Source: Streptomyces reniochalinae (lineage in GTDB: Bacteria > Actinomycetota > Actinomycetes > Streptomycetales > Streptomycetaceae). From it: a DNA stretch of 64,000 nt. Every line of letters starts with the position of its first letter. Positions within the stretch are counted from its first letter, which is position 1. Both the position numbers and the translations under genes were made by a program. The stretch lies in the NCBI RefSeq assembly GCF_003323735.1, contig NZ_QOIM01000046.1, positions 62,001 through 126,000 of the forward strand. Direction: 5' to 3'. The notes below the pieces were generated by a model. It did no database searches and was not told the origin of the DNA. It was given only the letters and a program-made list of their open reading frames with translations. Shown one piece after another: positions 25,025-33,077 of this stretch.

Positions 25025-28000
25025 ATGACCACCAGCCGAACACCCGCGCAACTGCGCGGGGAAACGCGGGCGCAGGGCCTGGCCCCGCACGGGCCCGAGC
25101 GCGTCGCTCGGGCGGAGGAGCTGGTCGCGGCGGCCGAAGAGCTGCCGGGTCATGACACGCCGGAGGGGCGCGCGGCGCTCGCCGAAGCGCTGCTGCATCT
25201 TGCCGCGAGCCGCGCGTTGGGCACTGGTGCTCGCGCGTGCGCCCCCCTGGTGGCTCGCGTGCTGGACCTTCAGGACGCACATCCGGACGCCTTCGACGAG
25301 GACGCCGGGTTCGCCCTGCTGTGGTCGCTGCGCTGGGCCGTCGAGGACGTGCTCGGCGACCCCGCGGTCCCGGCGGCGGACGTCGAGGGGTGGCTGTCGC
25401 TGATGTCCCGCCGCCACGCGCGCGCGGGCCTGTCCCAGCGCGCCGTGCACGCACGGGAGTTCATGGTGGCGCGGGATCTCGGCGACAGTCCCCGCGCCGT
25501 CCGCGCCTACGATGCCTGGCTGGAGGCCGGACGCGATGAGAGCGCGGACTGCGCGGGCTGCGAACTCGCCTGGCGCGGACAGGCCCACGCCGCGCGCGCC
25601 CAGCAAGCCGACGCCGCACGGCCGGGAGCGGGCGCGGCGGACGACGAGGCGGCGCTGCGGCTGTGGGAACCGGTGCTGCGCGGCGACTACCCGTGCACGA
25701 GCCGCAGGTCGGCGCTGCTGGCCGACTCGCTCCCTCCGCTGCTGCGACTCGGCAGGATCGAGGAGGCACGCTCCAGGCACGTCGCCGGGTATCTCCTGGT
25801 GCGGGACGCGCCCGCCGCGGGGGGTGCCGCCCTCGCCCCGCACCTGGAGTTCTGCGCCCGCACCGGGAACGAGCCGCGCGGCCTGGAGATCCTCACCGAG
25901 CAGAGCGCCGCGGACCGGCAGCAGGGCGGCGACCAGGCGGGGCACGGCGCCTGGATGGCCTCCGTCGCGCTGCTGGCGCGGCGGCTGGTCGAGCTCGGCC
26001 GCGGGGACCTGCCCGTGCCAGGGCCCGGTGGCCGCCCCCTGACGGCCGCCGCACTGGAACAGGAAGCCGCCTCGCAGGCGCTGGAGACCGCCGCGCGCTT
26101 CGACGCGCGCGCCGCCTCCGACCACCACCGTGCGGCCGTACGCGCCCGGCTCGCGCTGCGGCCGTGCGCTCCCCGGCTCCCGCTCGGAGTGGGCCCCGGC
26201 GCGCTGCCGTGGCCCGGGGCGCCGGCCGCGCCCGACCCGCACGGGATGCTCGCCGAGGCGCGCAGGCTGAGCGCGCTCGGCCACCCCTCGGCGGCGACGG
26301 CGTGGGTGGCGGCCGACGACGCCGTCACCCGCGGCGGCGTGGACCTCGGCCCGGGCGAGCAGGCCGAGGTCCTCGACCACCTCGCCATGCTGCTCGCGCG
26401 CCGTGACCCGGCGGCGGGGGCGGCCCGCTTCACCGAGGCGGCGAGCCTGTTCGCCGGCGCGGGCCTGCCAGGGGAAGCCCTCGCCTGCCGGGCCCGCGCC
26501 GTCTTCTCCGCCTCGTTCGCACCGGAGGGCACGCGCGTACCGCCTGAGCCCATCGGCGCGCTGTGCGCCGAGGCCAGGCGGCTGCACGCCGAAGGGCGCG
26601 TCGGCACCCGGCACGCCACCGCCGTCCTGCTGACGGGGGCCAGGATGCGGGCGCGCGAACTGAGCCCCTGGGCGGACGGCGACGAGGAGGACGGCACACC
26701 CTTCGACGCCGCACGGGGGGCACCCGACGCGCTGGGCCCGGCCGCGGACGCGCTCGACGCCGAGCTGGCCGATCTGATCGCCCTGGCGGAACCCGACAGT
26801 GCGGCGCCGGCGGTGCGCGCCCGAATCGCCGAGGCCACCGAGACCCGCGGCCGGCTGGCCGCACAGCGCGGCGCGCCCGCCAGGGCGGCGGAGCTGCTCA
26901 CGGTGGCGGCCGAGCTCTTCCACCAGGCCGGGCGGCCCTGGGCCGCCACAGGGCCCGAACTCGCGCTCGCCCGCCTGCTCATGGAAACGGGGGACCACAA
27001 GCGCGCCGACGAGGTGCTGTGCGGCGCCCTGGAGGAGGACCGCACCGAGGGCCGCGCGGCCCGTACCGCGCACGACCGCGCCCGCCTCCACCTGCTGCAC
27101 GCCGACGTGCACGCCGCACAGGGGCTCCTGACCGACGAGGCCGCGTCCCTGCGGTCCGCCGTGCACGAATTCGGGACGGCGGGGGAGGGGGACGTGCCCC
27201 GCGCGATGCTGCGTCTCGGCGGCTGCCTGCTCGCGCTGGAGGAGACGGACGAAGCAGCTGCCGTGCTGGTCGGTGCCCTGGACGGGCTGCTGGAAGCCGC
27301 CGACGAGACGGGCATCGTCCAGGCGTGCGTCTGGCTCGGCCACGCGAGCGGCAGGCCCGAACAGCTGCGGGAAGCCGCCAGGCTGCTGCACAAAGCGGCC
27401 CTCGGGCCGCAGCCGTGGCAGGACCGGCACGGGCGCGCCGTCGTCACCCACCTGGCCGCCGACACGCACCGGGCCGGGCACAGGTTCGCCGAGGCGGAGG
27501 AGCTGTACGCGGGGGCCGAGGAGCTGTGGCGCGCGCTGGGGGACCACCACGCGGTCATCCGTACGATCCACGCCCGTGCCTGGCTCGCGCGGGAGTCGGG
27601 CGCCGAGGTGGCGGAGTCGCTGCGCCGCATGGACGCGGCGCAGGAGGAGATCGCGGCGGTGCTGCGCCGCCAGGAGGCGCAGCTCGACGAGGAGCAGCGG
27701 CTCCGCCTGCGGCTGGAGGTCGGCCACACCTTCCGGCAGACCGCCGAGTTGCTCATCGAGCCGGTTCCGCTTCCGCTGCCGCTCTCCGGTGAGCAGGCGG
27801 AGGCGGCGCTGGCGTGCTACGCGCAGGGCATCGCGTACGCGGACCGTGCCGTGGAGGCGTTCCGCGCCTGCGGGGAGGCGGGGTTGCACGAGGCGACCAG
27901 CGCGGAGCTGCGGGCGGCCGGGCTCGAAGCCGACCTGGGCCGCTACGAAGCGGCCGTGGTCCGGCTCACACGGGTACGCGCCACCTATCCGGAGGGCACG

Positions 28001-28081
28001 CCCGATCCGCACGGCACCGTCACCGAGCGCATGAGCGAGGCGGGCGCGCTGGAGGTGCGGATCGAGAACGCGCTGAGCTGA
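25025..28081 (+). CDS. Large TPR-repeat protein of unknown function
   Basis: ATG 25025 after GGGAGG gives 1018 residues. The whole protein is alpha-helical and Ala/Leu/Arg-rich, with many 34-residue TPR-like units (for example ALAEALLHLAASRALG, RAAELLTVAAELFHQAGRPW, HRFAEAEELYAGAEELWRALG). There is no signal peptide, membrane helix or enzymatic domain. TPR arrays scaffold protein complexes. One short CxxC (ADCAGCELAW, about residue 178) stands out. It is monocistronic and divergent from phoD. Long related proteins exist in Streptomyces without assigned roles. Confidence 0.8.
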   Translation: MTTSRTPAQLRGETRAQGLAPHGPERVARAEELVAAAEELPGHDTPEGRAALAEALLHLAASRALGTGARACAPLVARVLDLQDAHPDAFDEDAGFALLWSLRWAVEDVLGDPAVPAADVEGWLSLMSRRHARAGLSQRAVHAREFMVARDLGDSPRAVRAYDAWLEAGRDESADCAGCELAWRGQAHAARAQQADAARPGAGAADDEAALRLWEPVLRGDYPCTSRRSALLADSLPPLLRLGRIEEARSRHVAGYLLVRDAPAAGGAALAPHLEFCARTGNEPRGLEILTEQSAADRQQGGDQAGHGAWMASVALLARRLVELGRGDLPVPGPGGRPLTAAALEQEAASQALETAARFDARAASDHHRAAVRARLALRPCAPRLPLGVGPGALPWPGAPAAPDPHGMLAEARRLSALGHPSAATAWVAADDAVTRGGVDLGPGEQAEVLDHLAMLLARRDPAAGAARFTEAASLFAGAGLPGEALACRARAVFSASFAPEGTRVPPEPIGALCAEARRLHAEGRVGTRHATAVLLTGARMRARELSPWADGDEEDGTPFDAARGAPDALGPAADALDAELADLIALAEPDSAAPAVRARIAEATETRGRLAAQRGAPARAAELLTVAAELFHQAGRPWAATGPELALARLLMETGDHKRADEVLCGALEEDRTEGRAARTAHDRARLHLLHADVHAAQGLLTDEAASLRSAVHEFGTAGEGDVPRAMLRLGGCLLALEETDEAAAVLVGALDGLLEAADETGIVQACVWLGHASGRPEQLREAARLLHKAALGPQPWQDRHGRAVVTHLAADTHRAGHRFAEAEELYAGAEELWRALGDHHAVIRTIHARAWLARESGAEVAESLRRMDAAQEEIAAVLRRQEAQLDEEQRLRLRLEVGHTFRQTAELLIEPVPLPLPLSGEQAEAALACYAQGIAYADRAVEAFRACGEAGLHEATSAELRAAGLEADLGRYEAAVVRLTRVRATYPEGTPDPHGTVTERMSEAGALEVRIENALS

Positions 28082-28294
28082 CGCCCGGGCACGCCCTCGT
28101 CGGGCCCTGCGCGGTACGCGGCAGGCGTGAGGCCGTGGTGGACGCCGTTTCTTCCGTGGGTTGGGACAGATTTCAACGACCGGGTGCATGGCAGCAGCGG
28201 GCACATCCGTACGATCGTGCGCGGCTCCCGAGGAGCCCCACCCCCCACGATGAACGAGCGTCACGAGCACAGCCAAGAAAGAAGGACGATCAGT

Positions 28295-29203
28295 ATGGGC
28301 CTCGGAACCCTTCTACGGAGAAGGCCGAAGCAGGCCGACCGAGGTGGGTGGATGGCCGGGCTTCCGGCCGACGCCGGGTTCGCCGTGCTGCGGATCACCG
28401 ATCCGGTCGGTGAGCCGCTGCCGAATGCCGAGATCACTCTGACGTCCAGCGAGACGGGTCGCCGCATGGTCAGAACGACCAGCGACCCCTACGGCCTCGT
28501 CACGGCCGCGCTGCCACACGGTACGTACGCTGTCATGGCCACGCTGGAAGGCTTGCAGCCCGCCCACCGCACTCTCGACGTCGTCGCGGGCACCCGGCCC
28601 GCGCCGGAGAGCATCCAACTGCTGTCGGGCCAGACGCCGGAGCTGCCGCAGCCCGGAGTCTGGCTCATCGATCCGCCGCACACGGCGATCCGCTTCGTCG
28701 CGCGGCACGTCGGCATGGCCAACGTGCACGGCAGGTTCACCCGCTTCGAGGGCGGGATACGCGTCGCCGAACAGGTCGAGGACAGCTATCTGGAGATCAG
28801 TATCGAGGCGGCGAGCATCGCCACGGGCAACAGATCCAGGGACGACCATCTGCGCTCCGCGGACTTCCTGGACGTCGAGCGCCACCCCTACCTGCACTTC
28901 GCGAGCAACCGGTTCATCCACCGCTCGGGCTCCAGGTGGACGGTTCAGGGCACGCTCACGCTGCACGGCGTCAGCCGCACCGTGAGCCTGGACACCAACT
29001 ACCTGGGCGCGGTCAACGGCGGATACGGCGAGGAGCTGCGGTGCGCCGCCCGCGCCACCGCCGAACTCCACCGCGAGGACTACACCTTGAACTGGCGGAA
29101 CATGCTGGCCCGCGGTATCGCCATCGTCGGCCCCACGGTCCAGCTGGAGATGGACGTGCAGGCCATGTACCGCACGCACGACACCCCGACACCGCCGCAG
29201 TGA
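28295..29203 (+). CDS. YceI-family protein with N-terminal regulatory-like beta domain
   Basis: ATG 28295 after AAGAAAGAAGGA gives 302 residues. Residues about 25-115 form a carboxypeptidase-regulatory-like beta sandwich (FAVLRITDPVGEPLPNAEIT, LVTAALPHGTYAVMATLEG). The C-terminal part (PGVWLIDPPHTAIRFVARHV to the end) is a YceI lipocalin-like barrel, which binds polyisoprenoid or other amphiphilic lipids. YceI proteins are often periplasmic, but this one has no signal peptide and is probably cytosolic. The ending includes ARGIAIVGPTVQLEMDVQA. The fusion is odd but known in Streptomyces. Confidence 0.85.
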   Translation: MGLGTLLRRRPKQADRGGWMAGLPADAGFAVLRITDPVGEPLPNAEITLTSSETGRRMVRTTSDPYGLVTAALPHGTYAVMATLEGLQPAHRTLDVVAGTRPAPESIQLLSGQTPELPQPGVWLIDPPHTAIRFVARHVGMANVHGRFTRFEGGIRVAEQVEDSYLEISIEAASIATGNRSRDDHLRSADFLDVERHPYLHFASNRFIHRSGSRWTVQGTLTLHGVSRTVSLDTNYLGAVNGGYGEELRCAARATAELHREDYTLNWRNMLARGIAIVGPTVQLEMDVQAMYRTHDTPTPPQ

Positions 29204-29210
29204 CCCCGCG

Positions 29211-29276
29211 GTGACCGCCGCACCCCGTGGCCTGGCCCGCCGCCGGATCGGGTCGCGGGGTGCGGCCGCCGGTCAC
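29211..29276. terminator. Bidirectional terminator between YceI and alpha/beta-hydrolase genes
   Basis: CCGCACCCCG (29218-29227) pairs with CGGGGTGCGG (29256-29265), and outside it GTGACCG (29211-29217) pairs with CGGTCAC (29270-29276). The structure starts eight bases after the YceI stop and overlaps the last codons of the convergent hydrolase gene. Confidence 0.65.
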
Positions 29277-30169
29277 GGCCCCTCGCTCAGGCCGGGGCCG
29301 GCCGCCTCGGCCGTGTCCGTCACGACGCGGGCGACGGCCGCCGGGTCGTCGTTCATCGGTACGTGTCCGCAGCCGCGCAGCCGCACCAGGCGGGCGCCAG
29401 GGATCGTGTGCTTGGCCCGTACGCCCTGGCGGCGCAGCAGCAGCCTGTCGCGGTCGCCCCAGCCGATCGTCACCGGTACATCCGCGATGTCGTGATCGAA
29501 GCGCGAACCGGGGCGACGCCCTTCCGCGAGGACCGGAGCGAAGCCGCTGCCCTGCCGCAGCGCGCGGGTCTCGGCGACCACGGAGTCGGGCGAACGCCGG
29601 CCGGGGCGGGCGTAGATGGTGCTGGTCAGCGCGGCACGACCCGCGGCGGAGCGGGCCACGGGACCGAGCAGCGCGTCCGGCAGCGCCCGCGCCCCCGCCC
29701 GCATGCCGCGCAGCACGGCGAAGGCGTACAGCCGCTCCGGTGTGGTGTAGAAGCCGGCGGGGGAGAACGCGGTCACCGACCGCGCGTGGCCGTGCAGGCC
29801 CATCTCCAGTGCCAGCAGCCCGCCCAGCGAGTTGCCCACCACGTGCGGACGTTCGACGCCCAGCGCCGTGCACGTGTGGGCCAGCAGCGGCACGATCTCG
29901 TCGATCCCGTAGGAGAGACCTTCGGGCAGCCCGGGTGAGGCGCCGAACCCCGGCAGGTCGACGGCGATCACGTCGTAGCTTCCCGCGAGGACGGTGAGCA
30001 CCGGCTCCCACGCCTGCCAGTGGTGTCCTATGCCGTGCAGCAGCAGCATCGGTTCACCTTGTCCGCGCCGCTCGTAGGCGACCTCGAACGCGGGCAGCCC
30101 GGGCGGGGAGACCTGGACGGTGGAGGCGGAGACGCGGGCGGGTGTCTGTGGGGTGAAGACGGCGGGCAT
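29273..30169 (-). CDS. Alpha/beta hydrolase
   Basis: From ATG 30167-30169, which follows AGGAG, the product is 298 residues. It has the oxyanion segment LLLHGIGHHWQAWEPVL, the nucleophile elbow VVGNSLGGLLALEMG, acid in TIGWGDRDRLL and the catalytic His in GCGHVPMNDDP. It would hydrolyse an ester, lactone or similar bond in the cytosol; the substrate is unknown. It is divergent from the ECF sigma factor gene 127 bases away, with back-to-back TGTCA elements between them, so it may belong to that sigma factor's regulon. Confidence 0.9.
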   Translation of the reverse strand: MPAVFTPQTPARVSASTVQVSPPGLPAFEVAYERRGQGEPMLLLHGIGHHWQAWEPVLTVLAGSYDVIAVDLPGFGASPGLPEGLSYGIDEIVPLLAHTCTALGVERPHVVGNSLGGLLALEMGLHGHARSVTAFSPAGFYTTPERLYAFAVLRGMRAGARALPDALLGPVARSAAGRAALTSTIYARPGRRSPDSVVAETRALRQGSGFAPVLAEGRRPGSRFDHDIADVPVTIGWGDRDRLLLRRQGVRAKHTIPGARLVRLRGCGHVPMNDDPAAVARVVTDTAEAAGPGLSEGP

Positions 30170-30217
30170 GACCACTCCTGGTTCCTGTGGCGCGGTTCGC
30201 TGCGGCAGGCGGCTGGT

Positions 30218-30230
30218 TGACACGATGTCA
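30218..30230. promoter_or_regulatory. Back-to-back TGTCA elements between hydrolase and ECF sigma gene
   Basis: TGACA (30218-30222) and TGTCA (30226-30230) form an inverted pair, giving a TGTCA on each strand. ECF41 sigma factors are reported to use a TGTCACA-type -35. On the minus strand TGTCAAC is followed after 16 bases by CGAA in place of the expected CGTC, so the match is only partial. Confidence 0.35.
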
Positions 30231-30296
30231 GCAAGGGGCCCGGCACGGAAGCCCCGCGCACCACGGCGGCCGCGCCGCCGATGGCATGATGACCAG

Positions 30297-31274
30297 GTGA
30301 GCGCAGACGCGACCGAGGTCTTCCAGGGACACCGCCCCGTGCTCTTCGGCGTGGCCTACCGCATGCTCGGCCGCGTGGCCGACGCCGAGGACGTCGTGCA
30401 GGAAGCGTGGCTGCGCTGGTCGGCGGCCGACCGCGCACAGGTGCGCGAGCCGCGCGGCTACCTCGTCCGCGTCACCACCCGGCTGGCCCTCGACCGGCTC
30501 CGCCAGGTGCGCTCCAGGCGTGAGGCCTACGTCGGCTCCTGGCTGCCCGAGCCCCTGGTCACCGACCTCGCCCCGGCCGCGGCCCGCGAGCACCAGGACG
30601 GTGCCGAGCGCGCGATGCGGGCCGAGTCGGTCTCGGTGGCCCTGCTCGTCGTCCTGGAGTCGCTCTCCCCGCTGGAGCGCGCCGTGTTCGTGCTGCGGGA
30701 GGCGTTCGGCTTCCCGTTCGCCGAGATCGCCGGGACGCTGGAGCGCAGCGAGGCCGCCGTGCGGCAACTCGCGGGCCGCGCCCGGCGGCACGTGGCCGAG
30801 CGCAAGCCGCGCTTCGACGTCGACCCCGGGCTCCAGCGCGACCTGACCGAGCGCTTCCTCGCGGCCGCCGTCGACGGCGACCTCGACGGACTGCTCCGCC
30901 TGCTGGCGCCGGACGTGCGGCTGCTCTCCGACAGCGCGGGCAAGGCGAAGGCGCCGCGCAGGGTCATCGACGGTGCGGACAAGGTCGGCCGTTTCCTGGC
31001 CGCCGTCGGACCGCAGGCCGTGGAATTCTCCCTCGGCTTCCGCTTCCTGGAGCTCAACGGGGCCCAGGCTCTGCTGGCGACCCACGAAGGACGCGCCGAC
31101 ACCGTTTTCGCCCTCGACGTGGCCGGCGGACTCATCCAGGCCGTCTACCTCATACGGAATCCGGACAAGCTCGCCCACCTGCACGGCGCCGCCGCCGGTG
31201 CGGGCGAGGAGAGGGCCGGAGCCGCGGTGGGTCACAGGCCGCCCGCGACCCGCAGTACGGCCCCCGAGGTGTAG
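30297..31274 (+). CDS. sigJ: ECF41-type RNA polymerase sigma factor (SigJ-like)
   Basis: GTG 30297 gives 325 residues. Region 2 is GVAYRMLGRVADAEDVVQEA with the WLRWS core-binding end; region 4 is LSPLERAVFVLREAFGFPF onward with a helix-turn-helix. A C-terminal SnoaL-like domain (RFLAAAVDGDLDGLLRLLAP onward) is fused, as in ECF41 factors where it modulates activity. The linker motif WLPEP and the end motif NPDKL are present, while the usual DGGGR is altered to DSAGK. No anti-sigma factor gene is nearby, as expected. Its 3' end overlaps a convergent SDR gene by 43 bases. Confidence 0.9.
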   Translation: MSADATEVFQGHRPVLFGVAYRMLGRVADAEDVVQEAWLRWSAADRAQVREPRGYLVRVTTRLALDRLRQVRSRREAYVGSWLPEPLVTDLAPAAAREHQDGAERAMRAESVSVALLVVLESLSPLERAVFVLREAFGFPFAEIAGTLERSEAAVRQLAGRARRHVAERKPRFDVDPGLQRDLTERFLAAAVDGDLDGLLRLLAPDVRLLSDSAGKAKAPRRVIDGADKVGRFLAAVGPQAVEFSLGFRFLELNGAQALLATHEGRADTVFALDVAGGLIQAVYLIRNPDKLAHLHGAAAGAGEERAGAAVGHRPPATRSTAPEV

Positions 31275-32005
31275 GACGCCTCGTCCGACAGCAGCCAGGC
31301 GACCGCGTCGGCGATCTCCTCGGGCTCGCCGGGGCGCCCCGCCGGTGTGGTCCTCGCCTTCTTCCAGGCGCGGTCCGGGTCCCCCATCGCGGCGTGCATC
31401 CCGGTCAGCACTGAGCCCGGCTGCACGCAGTTGACCCGTACGCCCTCGCCGGTGAACTCCTTGGCCAGACCCACCGTCATCGCGTCGACCGCGGCCTTCG
31501 AGGCCGCGTAGTGCACGTACTCGCCGGGGGAGCCGAGGGTGGCGGCGGAGGAGGAGACGTTCACGATGGCGCCGCCCTGCCCGCCGTGCGCGGTCGACAT
31601 CTCGCGCAGCGCGCGGCGGGCGCACAGCAGCGCTCCCGTCACGTTGACGTCCACCACCCGCCGCATCACCTCGGGCGCCGTCTCGGTGAAGCGGCCCAGC
31701 GGCCCGGAGATCCCCGCGTTGTTGACCAGACCCGTGACCGGTCCGATTGCGGAGCGCACCGTGTCGAAGAGGCCGTCGACCGCCTCGGCGTCGCTGGTGT
31801 CCACCCGCGCGGTGACCGCGTCGCCGCCGGCTGCCCGTACCGCCTCAGCCGTCCGGGCGGCCGCCTCCTCGTCATGTGCGTAGCCGATGCCCACGTGGTG
31901 CCCGGCGCGGGCGAGGCGCAGCGCCGTCGCGGCGCCGATGCCCCGGCTCCCGCCCGTGACGACGGTGACGCGCTGGAGGGTGGCGGGGATGTCGGGGCCG
32001 GACAT
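31232..32005 (-). CDS. SDR-family NAD(P)-dependent oxidoreductase
   Basis: The 257-residue enzyme has the nucleotide-binding TGGSRGIGAATALRLA (residues 17-32), NNAGIS, catalytic Ser in IVNVSSSAATLG and the YxxxK in VHYAASKAAVDAM, with a C-terminal SYTSGAVLRVAGG. It reduces or oxidises a carbonyl/alcohol; the substrate is unknown, and FabG-like is the nearest pattern. It overlaps the ECF41 gene tail to tail, and oxidoreductases are frequent partners of ECF41 factors. A 17-bp perfect palindrome lies 35 bases upstream of ATG 32003-32005. Confidence 0.9.
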   Translation of the reverse strand: MSGPDIPATLQRVTVVTGGSRGIGAATALRLARAGHHVGIGYAHDEEAAARTAEAVRAAGGDAVTARVDTSDAEAVDGLFDTVRSAIGPVTGLVNNAGISGPLGRFTETAPEVMRRVVDVNVTGALLCARRALREMSTAHGGQGGAIVNVSSSAATLGSPGEYVHYAASKAAVDAMTVGLAKEFTGEGVRVNCVQPGSVLTGMHAAMGDPDRAWKKARTTPAGRPGEPEEIADAVAWLLSDEASYTSGAVLRVAGGL

Positions 32006-32039
32006 GGGGCTCCTCCGGGGGCGGGGCGAGACGGGCGGC

Positions 32040-32056
32040 TGATCGATGATCGATCA
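32040..32056. promoter_or_regulatory. 17-bp palindrome upstream of the SDR gene
   Basis: TGATCGAT-G-ATCGATCA (32040-32056) is a perfect palindrome at 35-51 bases before the SDR start codon, where a promoter would be expected. It is also AT-richer than its surroundings. It is a likely repressor site, but the regulator is not obvious; the nearby GntR gene has a different dyad of its own. Confidence 0.5.
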
Positions 32057-32152
32057 TTTCAGCGCCCCCGAAGCTCCGCAAGAGCCGGTGCACGGCGGCT
32101 CCACAAGAGCCTGCGGGGCGGCGCGCGCACCGCCGCCGGCCCACCGCGTCGA

Positions 32153-32187
32153 TTGGTCTTGACCAAGGGTGGGGGCCGTCCTATCGT
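32153..32187 (+). promoter_or_regulatory. Promoter and operator of the GntR gene
   Basis: TTGGTC-TT-GACCAA (32153-32166) is a dyad with perfect 6-bp arms. It contains TTGACC (32159-32164), a -35 element, followed after 17 bases by TATCGT (32182-32187), a -10. The operator overlaps the -35, the layout of negative autoregulation. The dyad resembles the TGGTCTAGACCA sites of DasR-like HutC regulators. Confidence 0.65.
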
Positions 32188-32276
32188 CAGGGACATACGC
32201 AAGGGCCTTTAAAAAACAAGGACACATAAACACCGCCACACCGCCCGCTGGGCGAACGGGGATTGCGGAGGCAAGG

Positions 32277-33050
32277 GTGGGGACCACGCAGCTGGAGACG
32301 GTGCCGGAGCCCAAATACTGGCACCTGAAGACGGTGCTCTCCGAAGCGCTCGACTCCGAGTTCGCGGTCGGCGAGATCCTGCCGAACGAACGCGAGCTGG
32401 CCGCCCGCTTCGGCGTCGCCCGCGCGACGCTCCGACAGGCGCTGGAACAGCTCGAACTGGAGGGCCGCCTCCAGCGCCGCCGCGGCGTCGGCACGACGGT
32501 CGCGCCGCCCCGCGTCGGCGTGGACGTCGGTTCGGAGAGCGGCCCCCACACCTGGCCGGGCGCCCCGGGCGACGCCTGGCACACCGAGGACCACGCCTGC
32601 GTGGCAGCCCCCTCGACCGTGGCGCAGCTGCTCGACGTGGACACCGAAGCGCCCGTGCACGCGGTGCGGCGCAGCCGGATGACCGGCGGCCAGCAGGTGG
32701 CGTCCGAGACCCTCTACGTCCCCGCCGCCACGGTCCCCGCCGTCCCCACGGACGAGCAAGGCACCGAGGGCGCGGGCGGCACGTTGCACCCCACGGCCCG
32801 CGCCCGCACCGTCCTGCGCGCACTCCACCAGTGCGAGCTGGGGGGTCAGGACCGTACCGTCGAGCTGGGTTCCGCACGCGCCGACGACGCGCGCCGTCTC
32901 GACCGGCTGCCCGGAGCGCCGGTGCTCCTCGTCACCACGCGCTACCTCGTCGACGGCCGCACGGCGGCGGTCTCCCTCGCCACCTACCGGGCGGACACCT
33001 GCCGGCTGTCGTTCAGCGACGGCGACGCGATGTCCCTGATGGCGAGCTGA
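32277..33050 (+). CDS. GntR-family (HutC/DasR-like) transcriptional regulator
   Basis: GTG 32277 after GGAGG gives 257 residues. The N-terminal winged helix is clear: PKYWHLKTVLSEALDSEFAV, LPNERELAARFGVARATLRQ and LEQLELEGRLQRRRGVGTTV. The rest is a UTRA-like ligand domain (HAVRRSRMTGGQQVASETLY and, near the end, VTTRYLVDGRTAAVSLATYR). HutC regulators sense sugars, amino sugars or histidine-related ligands. The operator-like dyad TTGGTC-TT-GACCAA overlaps its own -35. The 80-base leader is unusually AT-rich around 32205-32225. Confidence 0.88.
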   Translation: MGTTQLETVPEPKYWHLKTVLSEALDSEFAVGEILPNERELAARFGVARATLRQALEQLELEGRLQRRRGVGTTVAPPRVGVDVGSESGPHTWPGAPGDAWHTEDHACVAAPSTVAQLLDVDTEAPVHAVRRSRMTGGQQVASETLYVPAATVPAVPTDEQGTEGAGGTLHPTARARTVLRALHQCELGGQDRTVELGSARADDARRLDRLPGAPVLLVTTRYLVDGRTAAVSLATYRADTCRLSFSDGDAMSLMAS

Positions 33051-33077
33051 CCTCCACTCTCCCGCCCGCGGCTGCGG

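Noticed and set aside
24935..28276. Minus-strand 1113-residue open frame
   Set aside because: It is antisense to the TPR gene, which has a proper ribosome site and helical-repeat protein sequence; this frame has none.
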